In this document: positions 1 through 6,808 of the stretch, piece by piece
Position numbering within the stretch: position 1 is the first letter of the stretch
Layout of the letters: every line of letters starts with the position of its first letter
Origin: JAJDOJ01 sp034722015
GTDB lineage: Bacteria > Pseudomonadota > Gammaproteobacteria > JAJDOJ01
Assembly (NCBI GenBank): GCA_034722015.1
Contig: JAYENI010000097.1
Coordinates: forward strand, 1 to 12,298
Length of the DNA stretch: 12,298 nucleotides
Direction: 5' to 3'
The notes under the pieces: generated by a model
Told to the model about the DNA's origin: nothing
Seen by the model: the letters and a program-made list of their open reading frames with translations, nothing else
The model's database searches: none
Made by a program: the position numbers and the translations under genes

Positions 1-1746
1 GCTGGCAAATTCCTTCCGTCGGTGGTCGTTCGTCAGGATACTGCCCCTGAGTCGCAGGTAGGGGACCGTGTATCCAACCTGCAATGCGGATTGGGGAGTG
101 ATCGGCGCCCCGAGGCCCATGTCGCAGTAGCCGGACTCGAGTTCGTGGCTCAAATCGCGGTCTACCACCGGCACCATCACCAGGGACACACCCAGGTCAT
201 GTGCGAGATGGTGGAGCAGTTCGACATCGAACCCGACCAGTTCCTTCGCCTTGTTGAAATAGACGAACGGAAGATTGTCCCGCCGGTAGCAGACTCTCAG
301 CGCCCCCCGTTCACGAACCGCCTGCAAACGGCTCATGTCCTGCGGAAGCGAAGGAGACACCGCAGGTGGCGAAAGATGCACCTGCTCGGGTACCAGCTTT
401 CGCATCAACTGCCTGCTTGCGACAATCCTGTCCTTGTCGTAGGTGTTCTCGATCGCCAGGGCGAAGAAGACGCGCAGCCCCGCGGTAACGGACAGTAGCA
501 GCAACCCGGTTATCAGAAGGTAACGCAGTAAAGGCATGAATCTGACGCGGATCAGCCCGCTCATGGAAAACGCACCCAGGACCGTCAACGTCACCGTGAA
601 CATCGCCGACAGCAGGGTGCCAAAGTGGCTGTTGATCACACTGGTCGCCACGAACAACTGAAACATGTCCCCGGGGATTCGCATGACATCCAGCATGAAC
701 GGGACGGCAAGGTTGATATTGGCGAACAGGCTGGCGATACCGGTGCTCACCAGCAGTGGGTAGTCACTGACTTCCACCGGACTCCCCACATACCAGCCGG
801 CAAACAGGACGAAAGTGATGGTGAACAACTTTCCCGCGTGCGGGAAGTTGAACGAGGCCGGGACAATGATCTCGACCGCCGACTCGGCGTCCTCCCTGTC
901 CTGCGCATATCGCGCGACCATCTCCGTACACCGTTCCACCAGGAGCGGCAGCACCACGAACAGGCTGCTGGTCGCAAATGCCGTGACCAGGGCATCCTTA
1001 GTGTTACCGACCACATCCCGGTAACTCAGTGGCGTCAGGACGGAGACCAGTCCGGGCAGCACCCACAGAGACATCACCAGCGCAAGCGCGACGTAGGCCC
1101 AGACAAACACCTCCATCCGCTGCAGATCGGCCAGGCTCATGGTCCCCGCCGCACTGGCCGTAATGGCGAAGACGCCGATCGGCGTCAGCTTGACGACGAA
1201 ATTTGCCACCCGCATCAGGGCATCGATCAGGGTGTTCATCCCGTTGAGCAACGGTTCCTTGTTGCTGACGCCGATCAGGGCGATACCCAACGCGGCGCTG
1301 AACAACACAACCGCCGGCACGAGATTGTTTGCCAGGGCATGGAAAGGGTTGGCGGGTATATACAGATTGAGAAAATCGATCTCGACGACGGGATCGTTCT
1401 GGACCGTGCTGAAGAAAGAGGCGCTCTCCCAGTCCGGAAAGGTATAGGGGAACAGGAAAACAACCGAGAGACTGATCGCCCACAACAGAACCAGCAGCAT
1501 GCCGACCTTGACGGCGAGCCTGAGTGCCTCAGGGTAGCTCAGGCGTCCGAGACCGGCGGTCATCGACAACATGACGTACGGCAGGACTGTCATCTGCAGC
1601 AGGGAGATCCAGGCCTCGCCGATCACCTCCATGAACGCCACCATCTCGCCGAAAAAAATCCCGGTGCCGATACCCACCGCGAGGCCGATAAAGATCATGC
1701 CGGAGAGCCCGGGCCGAAAGGCCGGACGTTTCCTGGTCGATATCAT
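1..1746 (-). CDS. SDF/DAACS-family symporter fused to a periplasmic solute-binding domain (3' end beyond window)
   Basis: The minus-strand frame is open from an ATG at 1746 to the window edge (582 codons, no stop), so the C-terminus is missing. Residues about 15-400 resemble the sodium:dicarboxylate symporter fold (PF00375): an IGLAVGIGTGIFFG first helix, VLPYVMLSMTAGLGRL, KLTPIGVFAI, and an ATSS (258-261) hairpin-like segment. An extra hydrophobic helix at about 407-430 follows, then a linker, then from about residue 471 a family-3 solute-binding domain (PF00497) with RGALRVCYR, LPFVYFN and LVGFDVELLHHLAHDLGV. By inference the extra helix carries the binding domain into the periplasm, where it could hand substrate to the transporter. 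The usual NMDGT sodium/substrate motif is absent; NFPHAGK (300-306) stands in its place, so substrate and coupling ion are unknown. The ribosome site before the chosen start is weak; M17 is an alternative start. Transcribed divergently from cydA. Confidence 0.85.
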   Translation of the reverse strand, partial: MISTRKRPAFRPGLSGMIFIGLAVGIGTGIFFGEMVAFMEVIGEAWISLLQMTVLPYVMLSMTAGLGRLSYPEALRLAVKVGMLLVLLWAISLSVVFLFPYTFPDWESASFFSTVQNDPVVEIDFLNLYIPANPFHALANNLVPAVVLFSAALGIALIGVSNKEPLLNGMNTLIDALMRVANFVVKLTPIGVFAITASAAGTMSLADLQRMEVFVWAYVALALVMSLWVLPGLVSVLTPLSYRDVVGNTKDALVTAFATSSLFVVLPLLVERCTEMVARYAQDREDAESAVEIIVPASFNFPHAGKLFTITFVLFAGWYVGSPVEVSDYPLLVSTGIASLFANINLAVPFMLDVMRIPGDMFQLFVATSVINSHFGTLLSAMFTVTLTVLGAFSMSGLIRVRFMPLLRYLLITGLLLLSVTAGLRVFFALAIENTYDKDRIVASRQLMRKLVPEQVHLSPPAVSPSLPQDMSRLQAVRERGALRVCYRRDNLPFVYFNKAKELVGFDVELLHHLAHDLGVSLVMVPVVDRDLSHELESGYCDMGLGAPITPQSALQVGYTVPYLRLRGSILTNDHRRKEFAS

Positions 1747-2121
1747 GCAGGCAAGATTCCCGTATCCGGAGGTTTCTGGTGGAACGAGACAGTAGCCCGG
1801 AGGATCAGGTGAGTCAAAGGCCCTTCCGGTTCGACCGCAAACAGGTCTGCTGCGGACGCCGAATGCGCCGCAACCGGCGACCGGACCCGCAGGTTTTGCC
1901 TGCCATGTCTTGCATGGCGCCACGATAGCGTCGCCGATGCCCCCCGCGTAGCGTCCACGTGCCCGACCCGGCCCCGGGCCCATCAGGAATTCGCGATTCA
2001 CTTTCCCCCGCCGGAGACCGCGCAGTCCGACTTTGTGTACACTTGCGGACCGGGACTTCGTAACGGCCCCGGGCCGGCGAATCGATCTTTCCGGAAAGTC
2101 TTCTACAGGCCGCGAAAACCC
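1747..2121. promoter_or_regulatory. Divergent control region between the symporter gene and cydA, with tandem hairpins
   Basis: This 375-bp gap holds no convincing gene. It must carry the promoters of both divergent genes. Two adjacent perfect inverted repeats lie at 1889-1903 (GCAGG, 5-nt loop, CCTGC) and 1902-1918 (GCCATG, 5-nt loop, CATGGC); they share two bases. A 12-mer, CGGCCCCGGGCC, occurs twice (1969-1980 and 2064-2075). A TACACT hexamer at 2038-2043, between the 12-mers, could be a -10 box for cydA, but no good -35 box stands upstream. Which regulator acts here cannot be told from the sequence. Confidence 0.4.
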
Positions 2122-3534
2122 ATGGAAATCGATCCCCTGTTGCTGTCGCGGATCCAGTTCGGTCTGAACATCTCCTTTCACATTATTTTTCCCTCGTTCA
2201 CGATCGGGCTCGCGGCATGGCTGGCGACACTCGAAGGACTCTCCCTGTTCACCGGCAGACCGGTCTACCGCCAGTTGTTCGACTTCTGGATCAAGGTCTT
2301 CATGCTTTCCTTCGCCATGGGGGTGGTCACCGGGATCATCATGGCGGTGCAGTTCGGGACCAACTGGAGCGTGCTGGCCGAGCGGGCCGGCGCCATCCAG
2401 GGACCCCTGCTCGGTTACGAGGCCTATACCGCATTTTTGCTGGAAGCGACCTTCGTCGGGGTGATGCTGTTCGGCAGGGGCCGTGTGCCGCCCTGGCTCT
2501 ATTTCCTCTCCTGTTGCCTGGTCGCGCTGGGTACGACGTTCTCGGCCTTCTGGATCATGGCGAACAATTCCTGGATGCAGGTGCCGGTCGGTCATGAGAT
2601 CGTCGACGGCCGCTTCGTCGCGACCGACTGGGCGGAAGTGGTCCTCGGCGAAGTCATGCGGGTGAGGTTTCCCCACATGCTGCTGGGCGCCTATCTGACC
2701 ACCGCATTCTGCGTGGCGGCGACCGGGGCCTGGCATACCCTGCGCGGTGTCCAGCCGCAGGCCGCGAACAGGATGCTCGGCATGTCCCTGACGCTCGCGG
2801 CGATCCTGACCCCGGTGCAACTGCTCTACGGACACTGGAACGGCGAATACGTCCTGAATCACCAGCCTGCCAAATTCGCCGCGATCGAGGCCCGCTGGCA
2901 ATCCCAGCAACCGGCATCGGAGGTGTTGATCGCCCTGCCGGACAGCTCGCAGGAACGCAACCGGTTCTCCATCGAGATCCCCGGACTGGGAAGCTACATC
3001 GCCTCGGGGAACTGGACGTCGCGGGAGACGGGCCTGGACGCGTTTCCGGCCGAAGACAGGCCACCGGTACTGATCCCCTTTTTCGCCTTTCGTATCATGG
3101 TCGGCATGGGACTGATCATGCTGTTTCTCTCCTGGACCGGTGTCTGGCTGAAAATCAGGCGGCGACTGACGACGACGCGCTGGTTCCTGCACGCCACGGT
3201 CTTCGGCTTTCCCGCGGGATTCGTGGCGATACTGTGCGGCTGGTTCACCGCCGAGGTGGGTCGTCAACCGTGGGTCGTCTACGGCTTGCTGCGCACCGCG
3301 GACGCCGTGACCCCGTCACTGGAAGGACCCGAGGTCCTCGCATCCCTGCTGATCTATGCGGTTGTGTACAGCATCATCGCCGGCGGCGGATTCGTGTACA
3401 TCTATCGCCTGCTTCGCGACGGCCCGGCGCCACCCGGCGCTGTGCAATCCGGTTTCGGTCCATCGGTGCGAAGCGGATCAGGGGCGACCGCGGTCCGGGA
3501 AAAAAATACCGACGACGTCGCGACGGGGAGTTAG
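2122..3534 (+). CDS. cydA: Cytochrome bd-type quinol oxidase subunit I, cyanide-insensitive (short Q-loop) type
   Basis: Subunit I of the membrane-bound bd oxidase, which oxidises quinol and reduces oxygen to water. I chose the ATG at 2122 (470 aa) because MEIDPLLLSRIQFGLNISFH aligns with known CydA N-termini; the frame is open 29 codons further upstream. Haem-ligand residues of E. coli CydA have clear counterparts: H20 (His19), E100 and E108 (Glu99, Glu107), H185 (His186) and M326 (Met393). The K/E pair of the quinol-site loop is seen as K252 and E256, and the GRQPW signature is at 380-384. The stretch between E256 and M326 is far shorter than in E. coli, which marks the short Q-loop CioA/CydA group. 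The last helix is followed by a loose, polar tail of about 45 residues. The stop codon TAG at 3532-3534 overlaps the left edge of a mobile element that separates this gene from cydB. Confidence 0.95.
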   Translation: MEIDPLLLSRIQFGLNISFHIIFPSFTIGLAAWLATLEGLSLFTGRPVYRQLFDFWIKVFMLSFAMGVVTGIIMAVQFGTNWSVLAERAGAIQGPLLGYEAYTAFLLEATFVGVMLFGRGRVPPWLYFLSCCLVALGTTFSAFWIMANNSWMQVPVGHEIVDGRFVATDWAEVVLGEVMRVRFPHMLLGAYLTTAFCVAATGAWHTLRGVQPQAANRMLGMSLTLAAILTPVQLLYGHWNGEYVLNHQPAKFAAIEARWQSQQPASEVLIALPDSSQERNRFSIEIPGLGSYIASGNWTSRETGLDAFPAEDRPPVLIPFFAFRIMVGMGLIMLFLSWTGVWLKIRRRLTTTRWFLHATVFGFPAGFVAILCGWFTAEVGRQPWVVYGLLRTADAVTPSLEGPEVLASLLIYAVVYSIIAGGGFVYIYRLLRDGPAPPGAVQSGFGPSVRSGSGATAVREKNTDDVATGS

Positions 3535-3799
3535 TGCTCTATCCAAGTGATAATTACGGATTCAGCGTTCCCCTGGTGTTTCGCAACAAGGCGCAGCGTG
3601 CAGGCAATGGCCGCTCCCTTGTCAAACGCTGCAACGCGGCTGCGGGACACCAGGGGAGCGCCCGCAGGGTTAGCTTGTCAGCGCCCATGGACGGCGTTGC
3701 GCCTCTTGGAAAGGGAGCGGCCATTCCCGGCAAGGCGCGCCTTGCCATGAGCGCTGACAAGCTAACTGAACTCGCAATTATCACTTGGATAGAGCACTA
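3532..3799. mobile_element. MITE-like palindromic element, family A, copy 1 (between cydA and cydB)
   Basis: A 268-bp non-coding element with perfect 24-bp terminal inverted repeats, TAGTGCTCTATCCAAGTGAT plus AATT, at 3532-3555 and 3776-3799. The outermost TA on each side is best read as a duplicated TA target; removing the element plus one TA restores a normal cydA-cydB junction. The inside is built of long inverted pairs: 3565-3579 with 3647-3661 (14 of 15 match), 3606-3620 with 3711-3725 (perfect), 3669-3690 with 3745-3766 (21 of 22), and an 18-bp perfect palindrome at 3729-3746. It has no transposase, so it would need one supplied in trans. TA targets are typical of IS630/Tc1-mariner enzymes; that assignment is inference. 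A second copy starts at 12184. Confidence 0.9.
3754..3781 (+). promoter_or_regulatory. Possible outward promoter in the right end of the family-A element, reading into cydB
   Basis: CTGACA at 3754-3759 matches five of six bases of the -35 consensus. After a 16-bp spacer, AATTAT at 3776-3781 matches four of six bases of the -10 consensus. Transcription would begin near 3788, about 19 nt before the cydB start codon. The match is moderate and no experimental support exists; it could be chance. Confidence 0.3.
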
Positions 3800-3806
3800 G
3801 GGCGCC

Positions 3807-4790
3807 ATGGACCTCACACCGTTGCAGTGGTTCTGGATGCTCGCCCTCGCCTTCTCGCTTTTGATCTATCTCATCCTGGATGGCTTCGATCTTGGTGTCG
3901 GCATCCTGTTCGGTACCACCCGCAACGATGCGTGGCGAAGCACCATGATGAGAACGATCGCCCCGGTCTGGGACGGCAACGAAACCTGGCTGCTGGCGGC
4001 CGGCGCCGGACTGTACGCGGCCTTTCCCGTGGTGTACGCGATCTTCTTCTCGGCGCTCTACCTGCCCGTCGTACTGATGCTGTGCGGCCTGGTGTTCCGG
4101 GGTGTGGCATTCGAGTTTCGGGTTCGGGCCACCCGTCATCGCAAGCTGTGGGACAGGGGGTTCTTCGCCGGCTCCCTCGTCGTGTCGTTTGTCCAGGGCG
4201 CCGCGGTGGGCGCGTTGATCGAGGAACTGGCGGTGGAGCAGGGTCAATACGTCGGGGGCCCCCTGGATTGGCTTTCACCATTTGCCATCGTGTGCGGCAT
4301 CGGACTGGTCGCCGGATACTGCCTGCACGGCGCCTGCTGGCTGGTGGCGAAAACCCGCGGGGAACTCAGGGAATGGGCTTGGCGGCGGATACCCTGGCTG
4401 GCGGGTCTGGTCGTCGCCATCCTCCTGTGTCTGTTCGCCTGGGTGCAGTTCACGGCCCTGGATGTAGCGGCGCGCTGGCAGAGCCCGACATGGCGCTGGG
4501 CCCTTCCCCTGTCCGGCGCACTGGCCATCGTCTGGCTTGCCCGCGGCATCCTTCAACGCCGGGACCTGGCCCCGTTCGCCGGCAGTAGCCTGCTGTTCCT
4601 GTCCGCCTACGCGGCGCTCCTGGCGAGTTTCGAGCCCTACATGATTCCGTATTCCGTTACCGTCAGTGAGGCCGCCGCACCGGAATCGGCACTGTCTTTC
4701 CTGTTCTACGGCGCAGGCCTCTTCGTCCTGCCGGTGATACTGATCTACACCATGGCGGTATACCGGATCTTTCGGGGAAAGGTCGATTGA
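3807..4790 (+). CDS. cydB: Cytochrome bd-type quinol oxidase subunit II, cyanide-insensitive type
   Basis: Subunit II of the bd oxidase, the integral membrane partner of CydA. The 327 residues are almost all hydrophobic helices. Family landmarks are LDGFDLGVG (D25-G32), PVWDGNETWL (from P53), the RGVAFEFR segment, and FEPYMIPYSVTVSEAA near the C-terminus, which resembles the CioB branch. It is shorter than E. coli CydB (379 aa), as expected for the cyanide-insensitive type. The start ATG lies 7 bp after the right edge of the family-A element. The only ribosome-site candidate there is AGGG (3799-3802), partly made by the element end. The better site, GGGGAG at 3525-3530, now lies on the far side of the element. 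So cydB may depend on read-through from cydA or on a promoter inside the element. Confidence 0.95.
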   Translation: MDLTPLQWFWMLALAFSLLIYLILDGFDLGVGILFGTTRNDAWRSTMMRTIAPVWDGNETWLLAAGAGLYAAFPVVYAIFFSALYLPVVLMLCGLVFRGVAFEFRVRATRHRKLWDRGFFAGSLVVSFVQGAAVGALIEELAVEQGQYVGGPLDWLSPFAIVCGIGLVAGYCLHGACWLVAKTRGELREWAWRRIPWLAGLVVAILLCLFAWVQFTALDVAARWQSPTWRWALPLSGALAIVWLARGILQRRDLAPFAGSSLLFLSAYAALLASFEPYMIPYSVTVSEAAAPESALSFLFYGAGLFVLPVILIYTMAVYRIFRGKVD

Positions 4791-4939
4791 ACCGGCACAA
4801 GCCGACCTGAAGAAACGAACAGGTTACAGTTGAGTGTTGAGTTGAAAGTGCGCACTACGCGCACGGCCCGTTTCGACGGCATCTTTCCCTGTGGTCGACC
4901 CGTGAGCGAAGCGAACTCCGCAACTGAAAACCCAACACT

Positions 4940-4957
4940 AAAAAGCCCGCGGGCCTT
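4940..4957 (-). terminator. Candidate rho-independent terminator for fccAB
   Basis: On the minus strand, AAGGCC, a CGCG loop and GGCTTT form a 6-bp stem (one G-U pair), followed by two more T. No T-run follows the stem on the plus strand, so it suits the leftward fccAB operon better than cydAB. The rest of the 4791-5157 gap holds this site, a small hairpin (GTGCGC, ACTAC, GCGCAC, near 4849-4865), a family-B element and no gene. Confidence 0.45.
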
Positions 4958-4972
4958 CATGCCTGCCTGATC

Positions 4973-5134
4973 TTAGGCGATTTCTGTCAAATGACATACC
5001 AGCCTGCTTGTCTTTTCGCCCGTCTTCGGCGTTGCGGCAACCGTCTCATAGCTCGCTATGCTCCGGTTGGCGCGCCTTGAATACGAACGAAAGTCCGGCG
5101 CATTCCGGTATACCAATTTCCGACAATCGCCTTA
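4973..5134 (+). mobile_element. MITE-like palindromic element, family B, copy 1
   Basis: A 156-bp element (4976-5131) flanked on both sides by TTA, lying between the 3' ends of cydB and fccB. Its ends are imperfect inverted repeats that start GGCGATT and both reach a TATACC or CATACC motif about 25 bp in. The centre (5034-5073) folds as GCG, CAACCG and CATAGC arms paired with GCTATG, CGGTTG and CGC. The same element lies inverted at 10498-10660, with well-matched ends. There is no transposase. A 3-bp TTA duplication would fit IS5/IS1031-like (TNA) enzymes, but that is inference. Confidence 0.85.
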
Positions 5135-5157
5135 GGTAATAACGGGAAGCACTGCTT

Positions 5158-6477
5158 CTAGATCGAGCCCGTCCCCCAGATGTCGTTGGTGACGTTGTCG
5201 TACCAGTTCCGGGTGTATATAGCGGCGAGCGAGTTGTCGCCGTCCTTCGGCGTAAGACCGCCCGAACCCTTGACCTTCGAGACCTTGCCGTCGACGCTGT
5301 CGTACACCATCGCCACGGAAATACCGTAATCCGGCGTGATCAGACTGTAGCAGGTGTTGACATAGGTGGGCTCATCCGGCGCCTTGCCCTGCAGCAGGTT
5401 GACGATGGCCGCGGCCGCAACCTTGGCTTCCGAATTCGCGGCATAGCCGGATTTTGGCAACGGTGCAGCAATCGAAGAATCTCCGATGACGTGGATATTC
5501 TTGTGGATCTTCGATTCGAACGACATCTGGTCCACCGGGCACCAGCCGCTGTCGTCGGCCAGACCGGCCGCGTGCGCGATGGCCCCGGCCTTCTGGGCGG
5601 GAATGACATTCAGGACATCGGCCTCGATCTCCTGCTCGAAACCGGAATCCCCGCCCGCGTAGGCGATCTTTTTCTTGACGTCGACACGGGTGACCGTTCC
5701 GTCCGGCGCCGGGATCCAGTCGATCATGCTGTCGTCGGTGCCGAAACCGTAGAACGTGCTCCAGCCCGCGGTGAACAGGCCCTGCTTCGAGAACTTGGGC
5801 TTCGAATCGAGGATGATGATCTTCGACTTCGGCTTTTCGGTCTTGAAGTAGTGCGCGATCAGGCTGACGCGCTCGTAGGGTCCCGGCGGGCAGCGGAAGG
5901 GGTTCGGCGGGGACGCCAATACGAAGGTGCCGCCATCCGGCATCGCCTCGAGCTGCCTGCGCAGGAGTTCGGTCTGCGGGCCCGCCTTCCAGGCGTGAGG
6001 GACAGACCCGCTGGCCTGGGCGTCGTACCCTTCGATCGTGTCGAAACGGAAGTCGATACCCGGGGACACCACCAGCCGATCGTAGGTCATGGACCCGCCA
6101 CCCTTGAGGTTGACCTTGCGGGCATCCGGATCGATCGAGGTCACCCAATCGTGCACGACGTCGACGCCCTCTGCCTCGATCTTGCTGAACCCGTGGGCGA
6201 TGCGATCCATGCCCTGCATGCCGCCCAGGACCCAGTTGCTGCCCGGGCAGGTATGGTAGACCTTGTTGGTCTCGATCAGGGTGACATTGACGGAAGGATC
6301 GAATTTCTTGAGGTATCTGGCGCAGGTGGCGCCGCCAAATCCGCCGCCGATAACGATGACGTTTCCGCCGGCCTTACCTGCTTCGGTGGGGGTCTTGCAC
6401 CCGGCGAGCGCCAGGGCGGAAGTGGCGCCGGCACCGGCGACCAGTCTGATGAAATTTCTGCGTGAAACGCTGGACAT
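5158..6477 (-). CDS. fccB: Sulfide dehydrogenase (flavocytochrome c), flavoprotein subunit
   Basis: The FAD subunit of flavocytochrome c, which oxidises sulfide to sulfur in the periplasm and passes electrons to the haem subunit. I chose the ATG at 6477 (439 aa), which has an AGGGGGG ribosome site 10 nt upstream and gives a clean Tat signal SRRNFIRL; the frame runs 38 codons further upstream without similarity. The FAD-binding VIGGGFGG motif is at 42-49. C77 (YHTC) matches the cysteine that carries covalent FAD in Allochromatium FccB. C196 (PFRCPPGPYE) and C376 (VNTCYS) match the redox disulfide pair. IHVIGD near 328-333 is the second FAD motif, and the FCSD C-terminal domain (PF09242) follows. 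A lipobox-like LALAGC ends at C27, so it may be a lipoprotein. A hairpin, GAAGC-ACT-GCTTC on the plus strand (5146-5158), touches the stop codon. The gene follows fccA by 16 nt. Confidence 0.95.
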   Translation of the reverse strand: MSSVSRRNFIRLVAGAGATSALALAGCKTPTEAGKAGGNVIVIGGGFGGATCARYLKKFDPSVNVTLIETNKVYHTCPGSNWVLGGMQGMDRIAHGFSKIEAEGVDVVHDWVTSIDPDARKVNLKGGGSMTYDRLVVSPGIDFRFDTIEGYDAQASGSVPHAWKAGPQTELLRRQLEAMPDGGTFVLASPPNPFRCPPGPYERVSLIAHYFKTEKPKSKIIILDSKPKFSKQGLFTAGWSTFYGFGTDDSMIDWIPAPDGTVTRVDVKKKIAYAGGDSGFEQEIEADVLNVIPAQKAGAIAHAAGLADDSGWCPVDQMSFESKIHKNIHVIGDSSIAAPLPKSGYAANSEAKVAAAAIVNLLQGKAPDEPTYVNTCYSLITPDYGISVAMVYDSVDGKVSKVKGSGGLTPKDGDNSLAAIYTRNWYDNVTNDIWGTGSI

Positions 6478-6493
6478 TTGATGGAATCCCCCC

Positions 6494-6808
6494 TTATTTG
6501 ATCTTGCTGTAGTACTTGGCGACAGCGGCGAAGTTGGCGTCGTCGTAGCCCTTGGCGATACGGTCCATGATGGTCCCGGGACGCGCGCCACTCTTGAAAT
6601 CCTTCAGCTGCTGCTCGATGTGCGCGGCGGGCAGCCCCGCAAGACTCGGCACCGGACCGACGCTATGCCCGTCGGGGCCGTGGCAACCGGCGCAGGTCAC
6701 GGCAATCGCCCTGCCGCTGGGTTCCCCGGCGGCCATCACGCCTTCCGCCGCGAAGCCCGTGACGCAGGCCAGCGCGGCCAGGTAAAATGTCGATCTTTTC
6801 ATCTTCAT
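6494..6808 (-). CDS. fccA: Flavocytochrome c sulfide dehydrogenase, monohaem cytochrome subunit
   Basis: A small exported class I cytochrome c, the electron-accepting partner of FccB. Of the clustered ATGs (6811, 6808, 6802), the one at 6808 sits best behind the AGGAG ribosome site and gives 104 aa. A signal peptide of about 26 residues ends in VMA. The single haem site is C39-A-G-C42-H43, and M81 (GTIMDRIAKGY) is the likely sixth ligand. One haem and a mature size near 78 residues recall the Chlorobium-type subunit rather than the dihaem subunit of Allochromatium. The gene lies directly before fccB on the same strand, which supports the assignment; taken alone it could be any small c553-like cytochrome. 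Confidence 0.88.
   Translation of the reverse strand: MKMKRSTFYLAALACVTGFAAEGVMAAGEPSGRAIAVTCAGCHGPDGHSVGPVPSLAGLPAAHIEQQLKDFKSGARPGTIMDRIAKGYDDANFAAVAKYYSKIK

Noticed and set aside
625..1812. Long plus-strand open frame (395 aa) opposite the symporter gene
   Set aside because: It is rich in H, Q, R, D and G with no domain, while the minus strand over the same bases encodes a clear membrane transporter.
2035..2121. Upstream extension of cydA by 29 codons to the ATG at 2035
   Set aside because: CydA proteins begin right at the segment that starts at 2122; the extension shows no similarity and overlaps the possible promoter.
3554..3784. Small open frames inside the family-A element (for example 76 aa on the minus strand)
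   Set aside because: They lie wholly within a palindromic repeat, have no ribosome site or domain and are best read as chance frames.
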